A stretch of 64,000 nt of DNA from Myxococcales bacterium (GTDB lineage: Bacteria > Myxococcota_A > Polyangia > Palsa-1104 > JAEUJZ01). Under the pieces are notes generated by a model, which was given only the letters and a program-made list of their open reading frames with translations, had not been told where the DNA came from and ran no database searches. The DNA lies in assembly GCA_016794465.1 (NCBI GenBank), contig JAEUKA010000064.1, positions 16,079 through 80,078 of the forward strand. Reading direction: 5' to 3'. The translations under genes and the position numbers were made by a program. This document shows, piece by piece, positions 54,452-63,450 of this stretch. Within the stretch, counting starts at the first letter, position 1. Every line of letters begins with the position of its first letter.

Positions 54452-55861
54452 ATGAATCGGCGTCGGATATGGGCTGTGCGCGGCCTTCTGTGGCTGCTCA
54501 TGCTCCTGCCCGCGCTGGTGTTGCGCTTGACCCTTGTCCAGGAGTCTCATGGCTCCGCTGGCGATGGCGTGCAGTACCACCAGCTGGCGCAGATCTTGAA
54601 GACCGAGCACCGCTTTGCCTATCTGCCTGCGCCCTCGCCACTGACCTATACACGCCTACCGGGGTATCCGCTGTTCTTGGCCCTGATCCAGCCGGCTCAG
54701 GCGCTGCCGATAGAGGAACATCTGGTGTCTGCGACCCGGGCCAATGCCGTGCTCGATGTGGGCACGGCGGTCGGGGTGGCGGCGCTGGCCAGTCAGCTCG
54801 GGCTGGGCCTGTTCTGTCAGCTGCTGGGGTTTTGGGCGGTGATCCTGATGCCGACGATGTTCATGCTGTCGGCGTTTGGACTGTGCGAGTCGCTGGTGAC
54901 GTTTCTGCTGACGATGGCGACCTATCTGGCGGTGCGCACTCGCGGTTCCGATCCATCCAAGCGGTGGCTGTGGGCGGCTCTGGCGGGGCTGTTTTTGGGG
55001 CTGGCGCAGCTGGTGCGGGTGGACTCGCTGTTCTCGATTCCGGCGGTGCTGGCGGTGCTGGGGCTGACCGCAGCAAGCTGGCGCGAGCGCTGGCAGAGTT
55101 GGGCACTGTGTCTGGGGGTCGCGGCACTGTGTTTTGCGCCGTGGCCGCTGCGCAACCTGCGGCTGTTTCACGCGCCGCACGCTGGGGGATCGCCGTGGAT
55201 CGATCTGGCGGGACAGCCGCTGCCGATGGGGATGATGCGCTGGTATCAGACCTGGGCGACCGGGCAGGTAGACGGCGAGGGTTTTCACCTGATGATGGTG
55301 GCGAAACACGCTCCGCTGTCCCCGTACCGACCCAACATCATCATGCCGGCGATGTACGAGAACGAGGCCGAGCGGCGGGTCCTGGTCAGGCTGTTCGAGC
55401 AGTACAGCCGCGAAGGCCTGTCCCCAGCCGTGGATCGCATGTTCTATCGGCTGGCAGCGCGGCGACTGGCCGAGCGACCGCTGCGGGTGTTGGTGACGCT
55501 GCCACTCATTCGGCTCGGTACGCTGTGGTCCCCGATGCCGGCCTACGAGCTGAGCATTCACTCGGAGCTGCTGGGGTTGCCGCAGCGGCTTCCGCTGTGG
55601 AACGGCTTTGGCTCGCTGCTGCTGCTGTTGTCGGTGGCGGGGGCTTTCGTCGCCTGCTGCGAGCCCGACAAGCGGCGCTGGGTGCTGGCGCTGCTGCTGG
55701 TTCCTCTTTTCCGCAGCGTCGGCTTTGTCTACCTGCACCCGATTCCGCTCCAGCGCTACTTCGTCGAGGCAATGCCAGTGCTGCTGCTGTTCTCGGGCTA
55801 TGCGCTCAGCAGACTGCTGCGGCTGTGGGACGGTCCACCTCGGTCCCACCCGAAGGCTTAG
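54452..55861 (+). CDS. Glycosyltransferase-39/PMT-like membrane protein
   Basis: 469-residue polytopic protein with about 10-11 hydrophobic segments. The first outer loop has GDGVQYHQLAQIL and, after a short gap, RLPGYPLFLALI, the position and pattern of the catalytic Asp loop and its partner in PMT_2/ArnT-type polyprenyl-phosphate glycosyltransferases. It probably transfers a sugar from a lipid carrier to an envelope acceptor. A misreading 538-residue frame overlaps it and is rejected. Its end overlaps the convergent regulator gene by 4 bp. Confidence 0.82.
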   Translation: MNRRRIWAVRGLLWLLMLLPALVLRLTLVQESHGSAGDGVQYHQLAQILKTEHRFAYLPAPSPLTYTRLPGYPLFLALIQPAQALPIEEHLVSATRANAVLDVGTAVGVAALASQLGLGLFCQLLGFWAVILMPTMFMLSAFGLCESLVTFLLTMATYLAVRTRGSDPSKRWLWAALAGLFLGLAQLVRVDSLFSIPAVLAVLGLTAASWRERWQSWALCLGVAALCFAPWPLRNLRLFHAPHAGGSPWIDLAGQPLPMGMMRWYQTWATGQVDGEGFHLMMVAKHAPLSPYRPNIIMPAMYENEAERRVLVRLFEQYSREGLSPAVDRMFYRLAARRLAERPLRVLVTLPLIRLGTLWSPMPAYELSIHSELLGLPQRLPLWNGFGSLLLLLSVAGAFVACCEPDKRRWVLALLLVPLFRSVGFVYLHPIPLQRYFVEAMPVLLLFSGYALSRLLRLWDGPPRSHPKA

Positions 55862-57663
55862 CTCTGCGGCGGAGTCTTGCGCTGGCGGAATCGCTCGACG
55901 TAGCGGGTCAGGTGCATCTTCACGGTGCTGCCGTCGGCGATGTTGAGCTTACGGGCCAAGGCCGAGTAGTTGATGTTCTTGCTGACCTCGTCAATGTTGC
56001 CAAGCTCGGTGGCCTGGGCGACAAAGACCGGCTTGAGATACTTCTCGACCAGGGCATGTAGCTCGCCCCAGCCAGCGACGCTGTCACCGTGATCGGCCAA
56101 GAACGCGGCGATGGCCTCCACCGCCATCCCTTCCCAGTCCACGTTGCGGTTCTCGGACGGCTTGTCGGGCAGGCGCATCCTGCGGATTCGACCACTGTCG
56201 CGGACCGCGCCTTGATACTCGGGGACGTTGTTGGGCGTGCCAGAGGACTGACCTCGGCCTTCGCGCAGCGCCGCTTCGACCTGGGCGACCTCGATCTCGC
56301 CCGGACGCTGCGCTGCTGGCAGCCGGTCAACGAAGTTTTCCAGATCGCGAAAGTTGCCCGGCAGCGGATCGGCCAGCACACAGCGCAGTGCTGCCGGTGA
56401 CAGCGCATCCACCACCCGCAGCGTGCTGTTGCGCAGCAGCTTCAGCTGCAAAAACGCCAAGACATCTTCGGGTCGCTCGCGCAGCGGTGGCACCCGGATC
56501 ACCGCCGATGACAGCCGATACCACAGGTCGTCGCGGAAGTGCTTCATCCGGTACTCGACCTCGTCCAGCCGCGCGTTGCTGGCACACACCAGCTGGACAT
56601 CGGCGCGCCGCACCTTCGGATCACCCAGGCGCTGATACTCGCCTCGCGTGTCGAGAAAGCGCAGCAGCGCCTTTTGGACATCCAGGCTCATCTCACCCAG
56701 CTCATCGAGGAACATCGTGCCTTCGTGGCTGGCCTCGACCAGTCCCTGCACGTCGTTGACTGCCCCGGTGAACGATCCACGCCGGGCCCCAAACAGCTGC
56801 GCATACAGCAAGTCGCGGTCGAGCAGCGCACAGTTGAGCGCCGCGAACGGCCCCTTGCTGCGCGGCGAGTAGCGGTGATAGCAGCGCGCCAGCCACTCTT
56901 TGCCGGCTCCCGTAGGCCCAAGCAGCACGGTGCGGCGGCCTTGCTCGGCAGCTTCCGCGACCCGACGCAGCACATCGCGCATCACGGGCGACGACACGAT
57001 CATTCCATCGACGCGCTTCTGGAACTGCTCTAGCCGGATGTTCTGCTCGTGGATGTAGACGCGGATGCGATCGAGCAGCACGCCAATCTGCGGGTCATAG
57101 GTGCCGCTGCTCAGGGACGCCACCAGCAGCGTGTGATCGTCCGCCAAGTGAAAGCTCGAGCCTTCCCCATCGCGCTTTCCCGGCGCGACCAGCTCGGCCC
57201 GCAGATCGACGGTCTGGGGGGCCAGCCACTCATTGATGGCGGCGACAACCTGCATCCCAAAGTCACTCTCATCGGTCCAGTCAGCGGGGCGAGGCTCTCC
57301 CAGCATGGCCGCGCTGCCACCGCGAAACGCCAGATCCACCGTGACATCGCCACGCAGCCGGACCGGCTGACCGGGATAGAGCCGCAGCGACGTTCCGTTG
57401 CGACTCTGCATCTCATAGAGCGACATGTTCCCGCCGGGCGCGCAGACCGCCAGCAGGTGATTGCCAGACACCCGAGGCGAGTCAATCCGCGCCGTCAAGA
57501 CCTGCATTCCAGAGATCGACTCAGCCAGCTCGCCAGTCTCTGTGACCAAGCGACTCGGGTCTGGCAGTCTACCAATGAGCAGGCAGGTTCCCGGCTGCAC
57601 GGCATAGGTGATCGGCTCCGGTAGATCACGAACTCGAACAATGACGCGTGGCACCACCGGCAT
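55858..57663 (-). CDS. FHA-domain sigma-54 activator with GSFTGA loop
   Basis: 601-residue enhancer-binding protein. An FHA domain occupies about 27-115 (CLLIGRLPD, SPRVSGNHL, SRNGTSLRL). The AAA+ domain has Walker A GPTGAGKE, Walker B TMFLDELGEM and the sigma-54 contact loop GSFTGA in place of GAFTGA. The C-terminus (YSALARKLNIADGSTVKMHLTRYVERF in two halves) looks like a helix-turn-helix but not a classical Fis domain. The FHA domain links it to Ser/Thr kinase signalling. It diverges from the iron-sulfur oxidoreductase gene, a possible target. Confidence 0.88.
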   Translation of the reverse strand: MPVVPRVIVRVRDLPEPITYAVQPGTCLLIGRLPDPSRLVTETGELAESISGMQVLTARIDSPRVSGNHLLAVCAPGGNMSLYEMQSRNGTSLRLYPGQPVRLRGDVTVDLAFRGGSAAMLGEPRPADWTDESDFGMQVVAAINEWLAPQTVDLRAELVAPGKRDGEGSSFHLADDHTLLVASLSSGTYDPQIGVLLDRIRVYIHEQNIRLEQFQKRVDGMIVSSPVMRDVLRRVAEAAEQGRRTVLLGPTGAGKEWLARCYHRYSPRSKGPFAALNCALLDRDLLYAQLFGARRGSFTGAVNDVQGLVEASHEGTMFLDELGEMSLDVQKALLRFLDTRGEYQRLGDPKVRRADVQLVCASNARLDEVEYRMKHFRDDLWYRLSSAVIRVPPLRERPEDVLAFLQLKLLRNSTLRVVDALSPAALRCVLADPLPGNFRDLENFVDRLPAAQRPGEIEVAQVEAALREGRGQSSGTPNNVPEYQGAVRDSGRIRRMRLPDKPSENRNVDWEGMAVEAIAAFLADHGDSVAGWGELHALVEKYLKPVFVAQATELGNIDEVSKNINYSALARKLNIADGSTVKMHLTRYVERFRQRKTPPQS

Positions 57664-57745
57664 TATAAGCCATCGTCGTCGCTCGCATCATGAGGACTGT
57701 GATATAAGGCAAGTCTCACGGGAACTCTCGAGAAGGGAAGAATCC

Positions 57746-59899
57746 ATGGTCAGTTCGCTCCTGTTTGCTGCCTTGCTGCTCGTCGCGGTGGCGGTGTTTC
57801 TGCGCTCCGTACTGCGGCTCTACCGAATCATGGCGCGGGGCAGGGACAACGACCTCAAGCTCACCGACCGCGTCGCTGCCCGCATAGCCTCGGTGCTGAT
57901 CTACTTCTTTCTGCAAAAGAAGGTCGGCGAGCCGATGTCGTACGCCATCCCGGCGGGTGCGACCTCCAAGCACCACCTGCTGATCTTCGCCGGCTTTATG
58001 ATCATCACCCTCGGGTCGGCGGAGTTCATCTTGCAGGGCCTGCTGTGGGACTTCGTACCCGGCTTCAGCTTCCGGATGTTCCTGGGTCCGGTGTATCCGG
58101 TGCTGTCGTGGAGCATCGACCTGTTTAGCGGGATCGTCCTTCTGATGGTGCTGTACGCCTACTTCCGGCGCATCGTGCTCAAGCCTCGGCTGATTCCTCT
58201 GTCCGCCGATGCCGCGTTCATCCTGGCGCAGATTGGGATGCTCTGTGTCAGCCACTTCGGCTTCCACGGCTTCCACTACGCTGCGTCCGCCTCGCCCGAG
58301 AGCCTGGGTCCGCTGTCCGATGCCATCGGCAAGGCGATGACCGGGGTCGGCGGGGCGCACCTCATCAGCGAGGTGTCGCGCTGGGTCCATGCCGCGATCC
58401 TGCTGTTCTTCCTCAACTACCTGCCGTACTCGAAGCACATCCACATCCTTGGGTCGATGCCGAACATCTACTTCCGCAAGCTCGACCAAAAAGGGGTGAT
58501 GCCCAAGCTCAACCTCGATGACGAGAACGACTGGGGCGTCGGCAAGATCGAGCAGTTCTCTCACAAGTCGCTCCTCGATCAGTACGCCTGCACCGAGTGC
58601 GCCCGCTGCTCGAACTACTGTCCCGCCTACAACACCGACAAGCCGCTGTCCCCGATGCACCTGATTCACGACCTCAAGGACGAGATGAAGGAGCGCGGGG
58701 ATCTGGCGATGCAGCTTGAGGCGCTCAAGAAGCAAGCCGGCGTGACCGCGACCGACAAGACCGAGGCCGAGGCGCAGCTTGAGAAAGCCGCTGAGCCGCT
58801 GAAGAAGCAGATTGCCGAGGTCCAGGCCAAGCTGGACGAGCTACCACCGCTGGTCGGGGGCCGCATCAAGGACGAGACGCTGTGGGCGTGTACCACCTGC
58901 GGCGCCTGCCAAGAGGTCTGTCCGGTCTTCATCGATCACCCGCTGAAGATTCAGCAGATGAAGACCCACCTTGTCCTGACCGAGGGACGGATGCCGACCG
59001 AGCTTCAGCGCACCTTCCAGAACCTGGAGCGCAACGGCAATCCCTGGGGCATAAACGGTGACCAGCGGATGGACTGGGCGGAGGGTCTGGAGGTCCCGGT
59101 GCCGACCGTCGAAGACCAGCCGGACTTCGAGTACCTGCTGTTTGTCGGCTGTGCCGCCGCGTTCGATGACCGGATCAAGAAGTCGATGCGCGCCCTGGTC
59201 GAGGTCCTGCACGCTGCCGGTACCCGCTTTGCCGTCCTGGGCAAGCAGGAAGGCTGCTCTGGTGACCCCGCCCGCCGCGCCGGCAACGAGTTCCTGTTCC
59301 AAGAGCAGGCCAAGGCCAACGTCGACGCGCTCAACGAAGCCAAGGTCAAGCGCATCGTCACCAGCTGCCCACACTGCTTCCACACCTTAAAGAACGAGTA
59401 CCCCCAGTTCGGCGGCAGCTACGAGGTCCTTCATCACTCCGAGCTACTGGCCCACCTGCTGTCTTCCGGCAAGCTCCAGCCCGAGACGAAGATGGACCAG
59501 AAGGTGACCTTCCATGACTCGTGCTACCTCGGTCGCTGGAACGGCATCTACGACGCGCCCCGCACCGTGCTGGAAGCCGTGTCCACGGGGGATCTGATCG
59601 AGCTAGGCCGCAAGAAAGAGCGCGGCTTCTGCTGTGGCGCCGGCGGCGGTCGCATGTGGCAGGAAGAGAAAGGCCCGCGCGTCAACCGCAACCGCACCGA
59701 AGAGGTCCTCGGCAGCGGCGCAGCGGTGGCAGCAGTCGCCTGTCCCTTCTGCACCATCATGATCACCGACGGAGTCAAGGACGCCCAGGCCGAGGAAAAG
59801 GTCCAAGTCCTCGACATTGCCGAAGTGGTCCGCAAGTCCCTCAAGAACATGGCCGCCAAGAAAAAGGCCGCCGAACCAGAAGCCCCGACCGAAGCGTAA
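57746..59899 (+). CDS. Membrane Fe-S oxidoreductase (EtfD/HdrD-like)
   Basis: 717-residue protein. ATG 57746 has AAGGGAAG about seven bases upstream; the 46 extra codons upstream do not fit. The N-terminal 240 residues have about six hydrophobic segments with several His residues (for example H75/H76, H216 and H231/H233), like NarI-type heme b domains. Two 4Fe-4S motifs follow: CTECARCSNYCP (282-293) and CTTCGACQEVCP. Two CCG domains follow, with SCPHCFHTLKNEYP and HDSCYLGRWN ... GFCCGAGGGRMW. This architecture is that of ETF-(mena)quinone oxidoreductases (EtfD) and HdrD/GlcF relatives; electron transfer from a flavoprotein to quinone is the best inference. No etfAB is adjacent. Confidence 0.88.
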   Translation: MVSSLLFAALLLVAVAVFLRSVLRLYRIMARGRDNDLKLTDRVAARIASVLIYFFLQKKVGEPMSYAIPAGATSKHHLLIFAGFMIITLGSAEFILQGLLWDFVPGFSFRMFLGPVYPVLSWSIDLFSGIVLLMVLYAYFRRIVLKPRLIPLSADAAFILAQIGMLCVSHFGFHGFHYAASASPESLGPLSDAIGKAMTGVGGAHLISEVSRWVHAAILLFFLNYLPYSKHIHILGSMPNIYFRKLDQKGVMPKLNLDDENDWGVGKIEQFSHKSLLDQYACTECARCSNYCPAYNTDKPLSPMHLIHDLKDEMKERGDLAMQLEALKKQAGVTATDKTEAEAQLEKAAEPLKKQIAEVQAKLDELPPLVGGRIKDETLWACTTCGACQEVCPVFIDHPLKIQQMKTHLVLTEGRMPTELQRTFQNLERNGNPWGINGDQRMDWAEGLEVPVPTVEDQPDFEYLLFVGCAAAFDDRIKKSMRALVEVLHAAGTRFAVLGKQEGCSGDPARRAGNEFLFQEQAKANVDALNEAKVKRIVTSCPHCFHTLKNEYPQFGGSYEVLHHSELLAHLLSSGKLQPETKMDQKVTFHDSCYLGRWNGIYDAPRTVLEAVSTGDLIELGRKKERGFCCGAGGGRMWQEEKGPRVNRNRTEEVLGSGAAVAAVACPFCTIMITDGVKDAQAEEKVQVLDIAEVVRKSLKNMAAKKKAAEPEAPTEA

Positions 59900-59912
59900 G
59901 AACGAAGCAGTC

Positions 59913-62159
59913 GTGTCCCCAGACTCAGCACAGAACCCGCAGCAGCCGAGCCGCTGGCTGTTGCTATGGCGAGCGGTCTATCCACCGGTCCTTGGCATCG
60001 TGGTGGTAGGGCTGCTCTATTGCGCGCTGTTCGGGGTCGACTTTCTGCTCGGCGCCGACCTGCGGCTGTATGGCGTGGGTGACGCCGCCACCGAGCAGCG
60101 GGTGATGAGCCGCTACGGTCGCACCTTGCTTGTGCACCAAGGGCGGGTCCTTGCCTGTTATGCCGCCATTGGCGTGGGGCTCGGGCTGCTCATCCAGCTC
60201 TGCATCACCCTGTGGGAGCGGACCAGCACCTGGCCCGGTCGCAAAGCACGCCCCCGCAGCCTAGAGACGCCGCTGTCGCTGCCTCCGTCCCCTTGGCCGC
60301 TCGGGCGAAGGCTGCTGGTCAGTGTGCTCTCGGCGCTGACCCTGCATGTCTTTCTGCTGTCGCGCGCCATCATCCTGCGCCCGGCGCTGTTCGCCGAGAC
60401 GCTCTACGACCGGGGGGGCTTCGGCAGGACGGTGATGGTGTGGCTGACCCACGGCTCAGGCGGACTGCTGTTATGGATGCTTGGGGTGGGGTTTCTGCTG
60501 TTTTTGCTGCTGGCACCGCTGCTGTCCCTGCGTTCGCGGCGGTTCTTTGGCGAGCTGTGGCTGTGGCATCGCCCCTGGCTGCTGGCGCTGGCTGCGGTCA
60601 CGACCCTTGGGCTGGTTTATTGGCAGTGGCCGGCGTCGCCCCCCAAGCTGGCGGCAGGTGTGCGCCGTCCGCCCTCGCTGCTGATCATCGCCGTCGATAG
60701 CCTGCGCGCCGATCGACTGTTCGAGGATCGACGCGGCGTGGCCCCCGCCATGACCGAGCTGGCCGCGCGCAGCGTTCGTCTGACCCAGGCCCATGTCTCG
60801 GTGCCGCGTACCTTCCCGTCGTTTGTGACCTTGCTGACTGGCCGCTACCCCTATCACCACGGCATCCGCACCATGTTCCCGACCCACAAGGAGCGTGCCG
60901 CCGTCCCGATAGCGCTGCCGCAGCTGCTCAAGGATCGCGGCTACCAGACGGCGGTGGTGTCGGACTTCTGCGGCGAGATCTTCTCGCGCATTGACCTGGG
61001 CTTCGATCGGGTGGAAGTGCCGTCGTTCGATGCCCGGGCCCTGGTCCTGCAGCGCGGCGTGACCGTCCACCGCAACCTGCTGCCGTATCTGTCCGGGGCC
61101 GGCTTCGGCTCGCTCGGCCTGGCCCTGGGGCAGCGGGTCTTTCCCGAGCTCGAAGGCGTGTCCGAGCTGGCCGACCCCAAGCTGCTTGCCGCCCGCGCCC
61201 TGCGCACCATCGCCCAGCACAGCCGGGGAGACGTGCCGTTCTTCCTGACAGTGTTCTTTTCGACCGCGCACTTTCCCTATGCCGCGCCGGCCCCGTACTA
61301 CCGCCGCTTCATCGATCCGAGCTATCGCGGGCCGTTCCTGTACCACAAGCCACCGCTGACCGATGTCTCCTCGCCGGCGGATGTCGCGGCGGTGCAGGCG
61401 CTCTATGACGGCTCGGTGGCGGCGGCGGATGCCGGGGTGAAGGCGCTGCTCGATGGCCTTACGGCGCTGGGCCGGGCCGAGGACACCATCGTCGTGCTGC
61501 TGTCCGATCACGGCGAGAACCTGTACGACGAGCCGGGCCGAGGCATGGGACACGGCGATCACCTGGAAGGCAATCAGTCGCTGCGGGTGCCGGTGCTGAT
61601 CCACGATCCCGTCCATCGCTTCCCGCCCCACGCGGTCACTGGGCTGACCCGCGACATTGATCTTGTCCCGACCCTGTTGGCACTGCTGGGTCAGCCTGCC
61701 GATGCCGCCCTGCGGAGCCAGCTCGATGGCGTCGATCTGGGGCCGCTGCTGCGGGGTGACAAGGACAGCCTGGGACTAACTTCCGTGGCCGAGACAGAGC
61801 TGTGGTTTACCCCGACCGGTCCCGGCTTCGCGACCGACCAGCGCCTGCCCTATCCCGACGTGACCTCGACCACCGACATCTCGCCCGATGATGACATTGC
61901 GGTGCGAGAGCGCTATCGCGACCTTGTCACCGTGGCCAAGCACCGGGCCCTGCGCACCGACCGCTACAAGATCATCTACCGCCCGACCCGCAACGGCCCC
62001 CGCTACAGCGTCTTCGATGTGGTGCAGGACCCCCGCGAGATCCACGACCTCGTCACCGAGCAGCCCGCGCTCCTCGCCCAGCTCCAAGCCGCCCTCTTCG
62101 CCGCCCTAGCCAGCGACCCCACCGTAGAGATCACCGGCGACTTCATCCTGCCCAGGTAG
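59913..62159 (+). CDS. Membrane alkaline-phosphatase-superfamily protein
   Basis: 748-residue protein, 13 bp after the oxidoreductase gene; GTG 59913 is the best start, though its ribosome site is weak. Five hydrophobic segments lie before residue 270. The catalytic domain starts at LLIIAVDSLRADRL and has RTFPSFVTLLTGR with Thr where sulfatases have Cys, so the formylglycine route is absent. LSDHGENLYDE and GHGDHLEG supply metal ligands. Phosphatase or phospho-group transferase on an envelope substrate is more likely than sulfatase. It resembles, but is not close to, the LtaS-like protein at 7051-9216. Confidence 0.83.
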   Translation: MSPDSAQNPQQPSRWLLLWRAVYPPVLGIVVVGLLYCALFGVDFLLGADLRLYGVGDAATEQRVMSRYGRTLLVHQGRVLACYAAIGVGLGLLIQLCITLWERTSTWPGRKARPRSLETPLSLPPSPWPLGRRLLVSVLSALTLHVFLLSRAIILRPALFAETLYDRGGFGRTVMVWLTHGSGGLLLWMLGVGFLLFLLLAPLLSLRSRRFFGELWLWHRPWLLALAAVTTLGLVYWQWPASPPKLAAGVRRPPSLLIIAVDSLRADRLFEDRRGVAPAMTELAARSVRLTQAHVSVPRTFPSFVTLLTGRYPYHHGIRTMFPTHKERAAVPIALPQLLKDRGYQTAVVSDFCGEIFSRIDLGFDRVEVPSFDARALVLQRGVTVHRNLLPYLSGAGFGSLGLALGQRVFPELEGVSELADPKLLAARALRTIAQHSRGDVPFFLTVFFSTAHFPYAAPAPYYRRFIDPSYRGPFLYHKPPLTDVSSPADVAAVQALYDGSVAAADAGVKALLDGLTALGRAEDTIVVLLSDHGENLYDEPGRGMGHGDHLEGNQSLRVPVLIHDPVHRFPPHAVTGLTRDIDLVPTLLALLGQPADAALRSQLDGVDLGPLLRGDKDSLGLTSVAETELWFTPTGPGFATDQRLPYPDVTSTTDISPDDDIAVRERYRDLVTVAKHRALRTDRYKIIYRPTRNGPRYSVFDVVQDPREIHDLVTEQPALLAQLQAALFAALASDPTVEITGDFILPR

Positions 62160-62555
62160 TCCGCCAGCCCTCTCTACCGCCCGGCCCGCCCATGCCCAGG
62201 CCACCAAACCAATCAGGTACAGCGGTGACCGGGGTAGACGAATGGTTTGAACCAATCAGGTACAGCGGTGACCGGGGTGGACGATTGGTTTGAACCAATC
62301 AGGTACAGCGATGACCGGGGTAGACGAATGGTTTGAACCAATCAGGTACAGCGATGACCGGGGTGGACGATTGGTTTGAACCAATCAGGTACAGCGATGA
62401 CCGGGGTAGGCGATTGGTTTGGTGCGATCCGGCTCACTGGCAGGGGTTGTACGGGCGGCCAAAAAATATTTTCCGACGGCGGAACAGGTCAGGGTGGTGG
62501 CAGACTGGTGGGAGTCCAGGTAGGTCTTATCGGCACACTTTTGAAAGGAACCGAT
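62160..62555. other. Intergenic region, 396 bp, carrying a 43-bp array
   Basis: Non-coding region upstream of an unknown gene. The first half holds the array described separately. The rest has an A+T patch (AAAAAATATTTT at 62461-62472) that could belong to a promoter, but no convincing -35/-10 pair. AAAGGA just before ATG 62556 is the ribosome site of the next gene. Confidence 0.6.
62207..62421. repeat. 43-bp tandem array, 5 units
   Basis: Five abutting units starting at 62207, 62250, 62293, 62336 and 62379. Each begins AACCAATCAGGTACAGCG and ends GATTGGTTTG or GAATGGTTTG, so unit ends are inverted (AACCAATC against GATTGGTT). Units 1, 3 versus 2, 4 alternate between TAGACGAATGG and TGGACGATTGG, which points to duplication of a two-unit block. 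Units 1-2 have GCGGTG and 3-5 GCGATG. There are no unique spacers between units. Confidence 0.95.
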
Positions 62556-63323
62556 ATGGCACTGAAACGACTGACCTCGGGAGAGATGATTCATACGACC
62601 TTGACGTGGGTGGACACCCGGCATCGGCACCATCAGCTGCTGGCGGCAGTGCCCGAGGTGGTGGGGCTGCTGTCGCACCTTGGCCGCGCCCACAAGGGCC
62701 TGCTGGACTGTCAGCCCACTGCCAATCCTCAGGCGGCTGGCCTGGCGCGTACGGCAGAGGAGCTGGACAGTCAGCACGACGATCTGGTGCGGGGCGGGTA
62801 CGCGGTGTTTGCCGCGCTTGGCTATCTGGCCGACAGCCCGAGCGATCGCGAGCAGTGGCTCCAGCTGCGCGACCGGGTGTTCCCGGAAGGTCTGGCGGTG
62901 GTGTCGCGCTCGTATACCGATGAGGCCGGGCAGGCAGCGCTGGCGATGGCGCGGCTGACGGCGGACGACAAGAAGCTGCTGAAGAGCGTGGCGTTTGGCA
63001 AGACCACCCTGCTGCACATCATCGAGCGCTACGGCCAGGTTGCGCACAAGCTGGGCGAGACAGCGACCGCGCAGCACACCCCGGCGGGGACCCCGAGCCG
63101 AGCCGACTCGATGGCGGCGCGCAACCAGTGGATTCGCGTCGTCAACGCAGTCCTGGCAGCGATCGAGATGGTGGAAGGCAACGCCGATCTGCTGCGCGAA
63201 GTGGTCGCCCCCCTGCGCGAGATCGAGCGCCGCGCCGACCGCCGCCGCACCACCCCCGAAGCCGACCCCGAAGCTCCCGAACCCAATCCACTTGCCGGAA
63301 GCCCTAGCCCACCGCCGCAGTAG
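62556..63323 (+). CDS. Hypothetical protein, mostly helical
   Basis: 255-residue soluble protein of unknown function. ATG 62556 (MALKRLTSGEM) with AAAGGA upstream is chosen; an open frame from 62376 runs into the tandem array and is not credible. It is rich in predicted helices (AAVPEVVGLLSHLGRAHKGLL, AARNQWIRVVNAVLAAIEMVEG in parts) and ends in a Pro/Glu-rich disordered tail (EADPEAPEPNP). No membrane segment, signal or catalytic motif is seen. It stands alone between an array and a kinase gene. Confidence 0.72.
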   Translation: MALKRLTSGEMIHTTLTWVDTRHRHHQLLAAVPEVVGLLSHLGRAHKGLLDCQPTANPQAAGLARTAEELDSQHDDLVRGGYAVFAALGYLADSPSDREQWLQLRDRVFPEGLAVVSRSYTDEAGQAALAMARLTADDKKLLKSVAFGKTTLLHIIERYGQVAHKLGETATAQHTPAGTPSRADSMAARNQWIRVVNAVLAAIEMVEGNADLLREVVAPLREIERRADRRRTTPEADPEAPEPNPLAGSPSPPPQ

Positions 63324-63367
63324 ATAGCGACATCCTGCGCTGGCTGCGAATTGCTAGGCAGTTGCGG

Positions 63368-63373
63368 TATACT
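63368..63373 (+). promoter_or_regulatory. Possible -10 element (TATACT)
   Basis: TATACT lies 78 bp upstream of the kinase start at 63451, in a locally A+T-richer stretch after the preceding gene. The best -35 at about 17-bp spacing is weak, so only the -10 is proposed. Confidence 0.25.
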
Positions 63374-63450
63374 GGCTTGGCCGTGCTGTCTTCTTCGTGC
63401 TTCACGCAGCTTGTGGGAACCATCGGGGCCGCTTCCACTCGGAGGCCTAG

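Noticed and set aside
54445..56061. Plus-strand 538-residue Gly/Ala-rich frame
   Set aside because: Shifted frame of the glycosyltransferase-like gene; it has no membrane pattern and extends into the convergent regulator gene.
59913..62159. Type I sulfatase
   Set aside because: The Cys/Ser-x-Pro-x-Arg formylglycine motif is absent; the position reads T-F-P-S-F.
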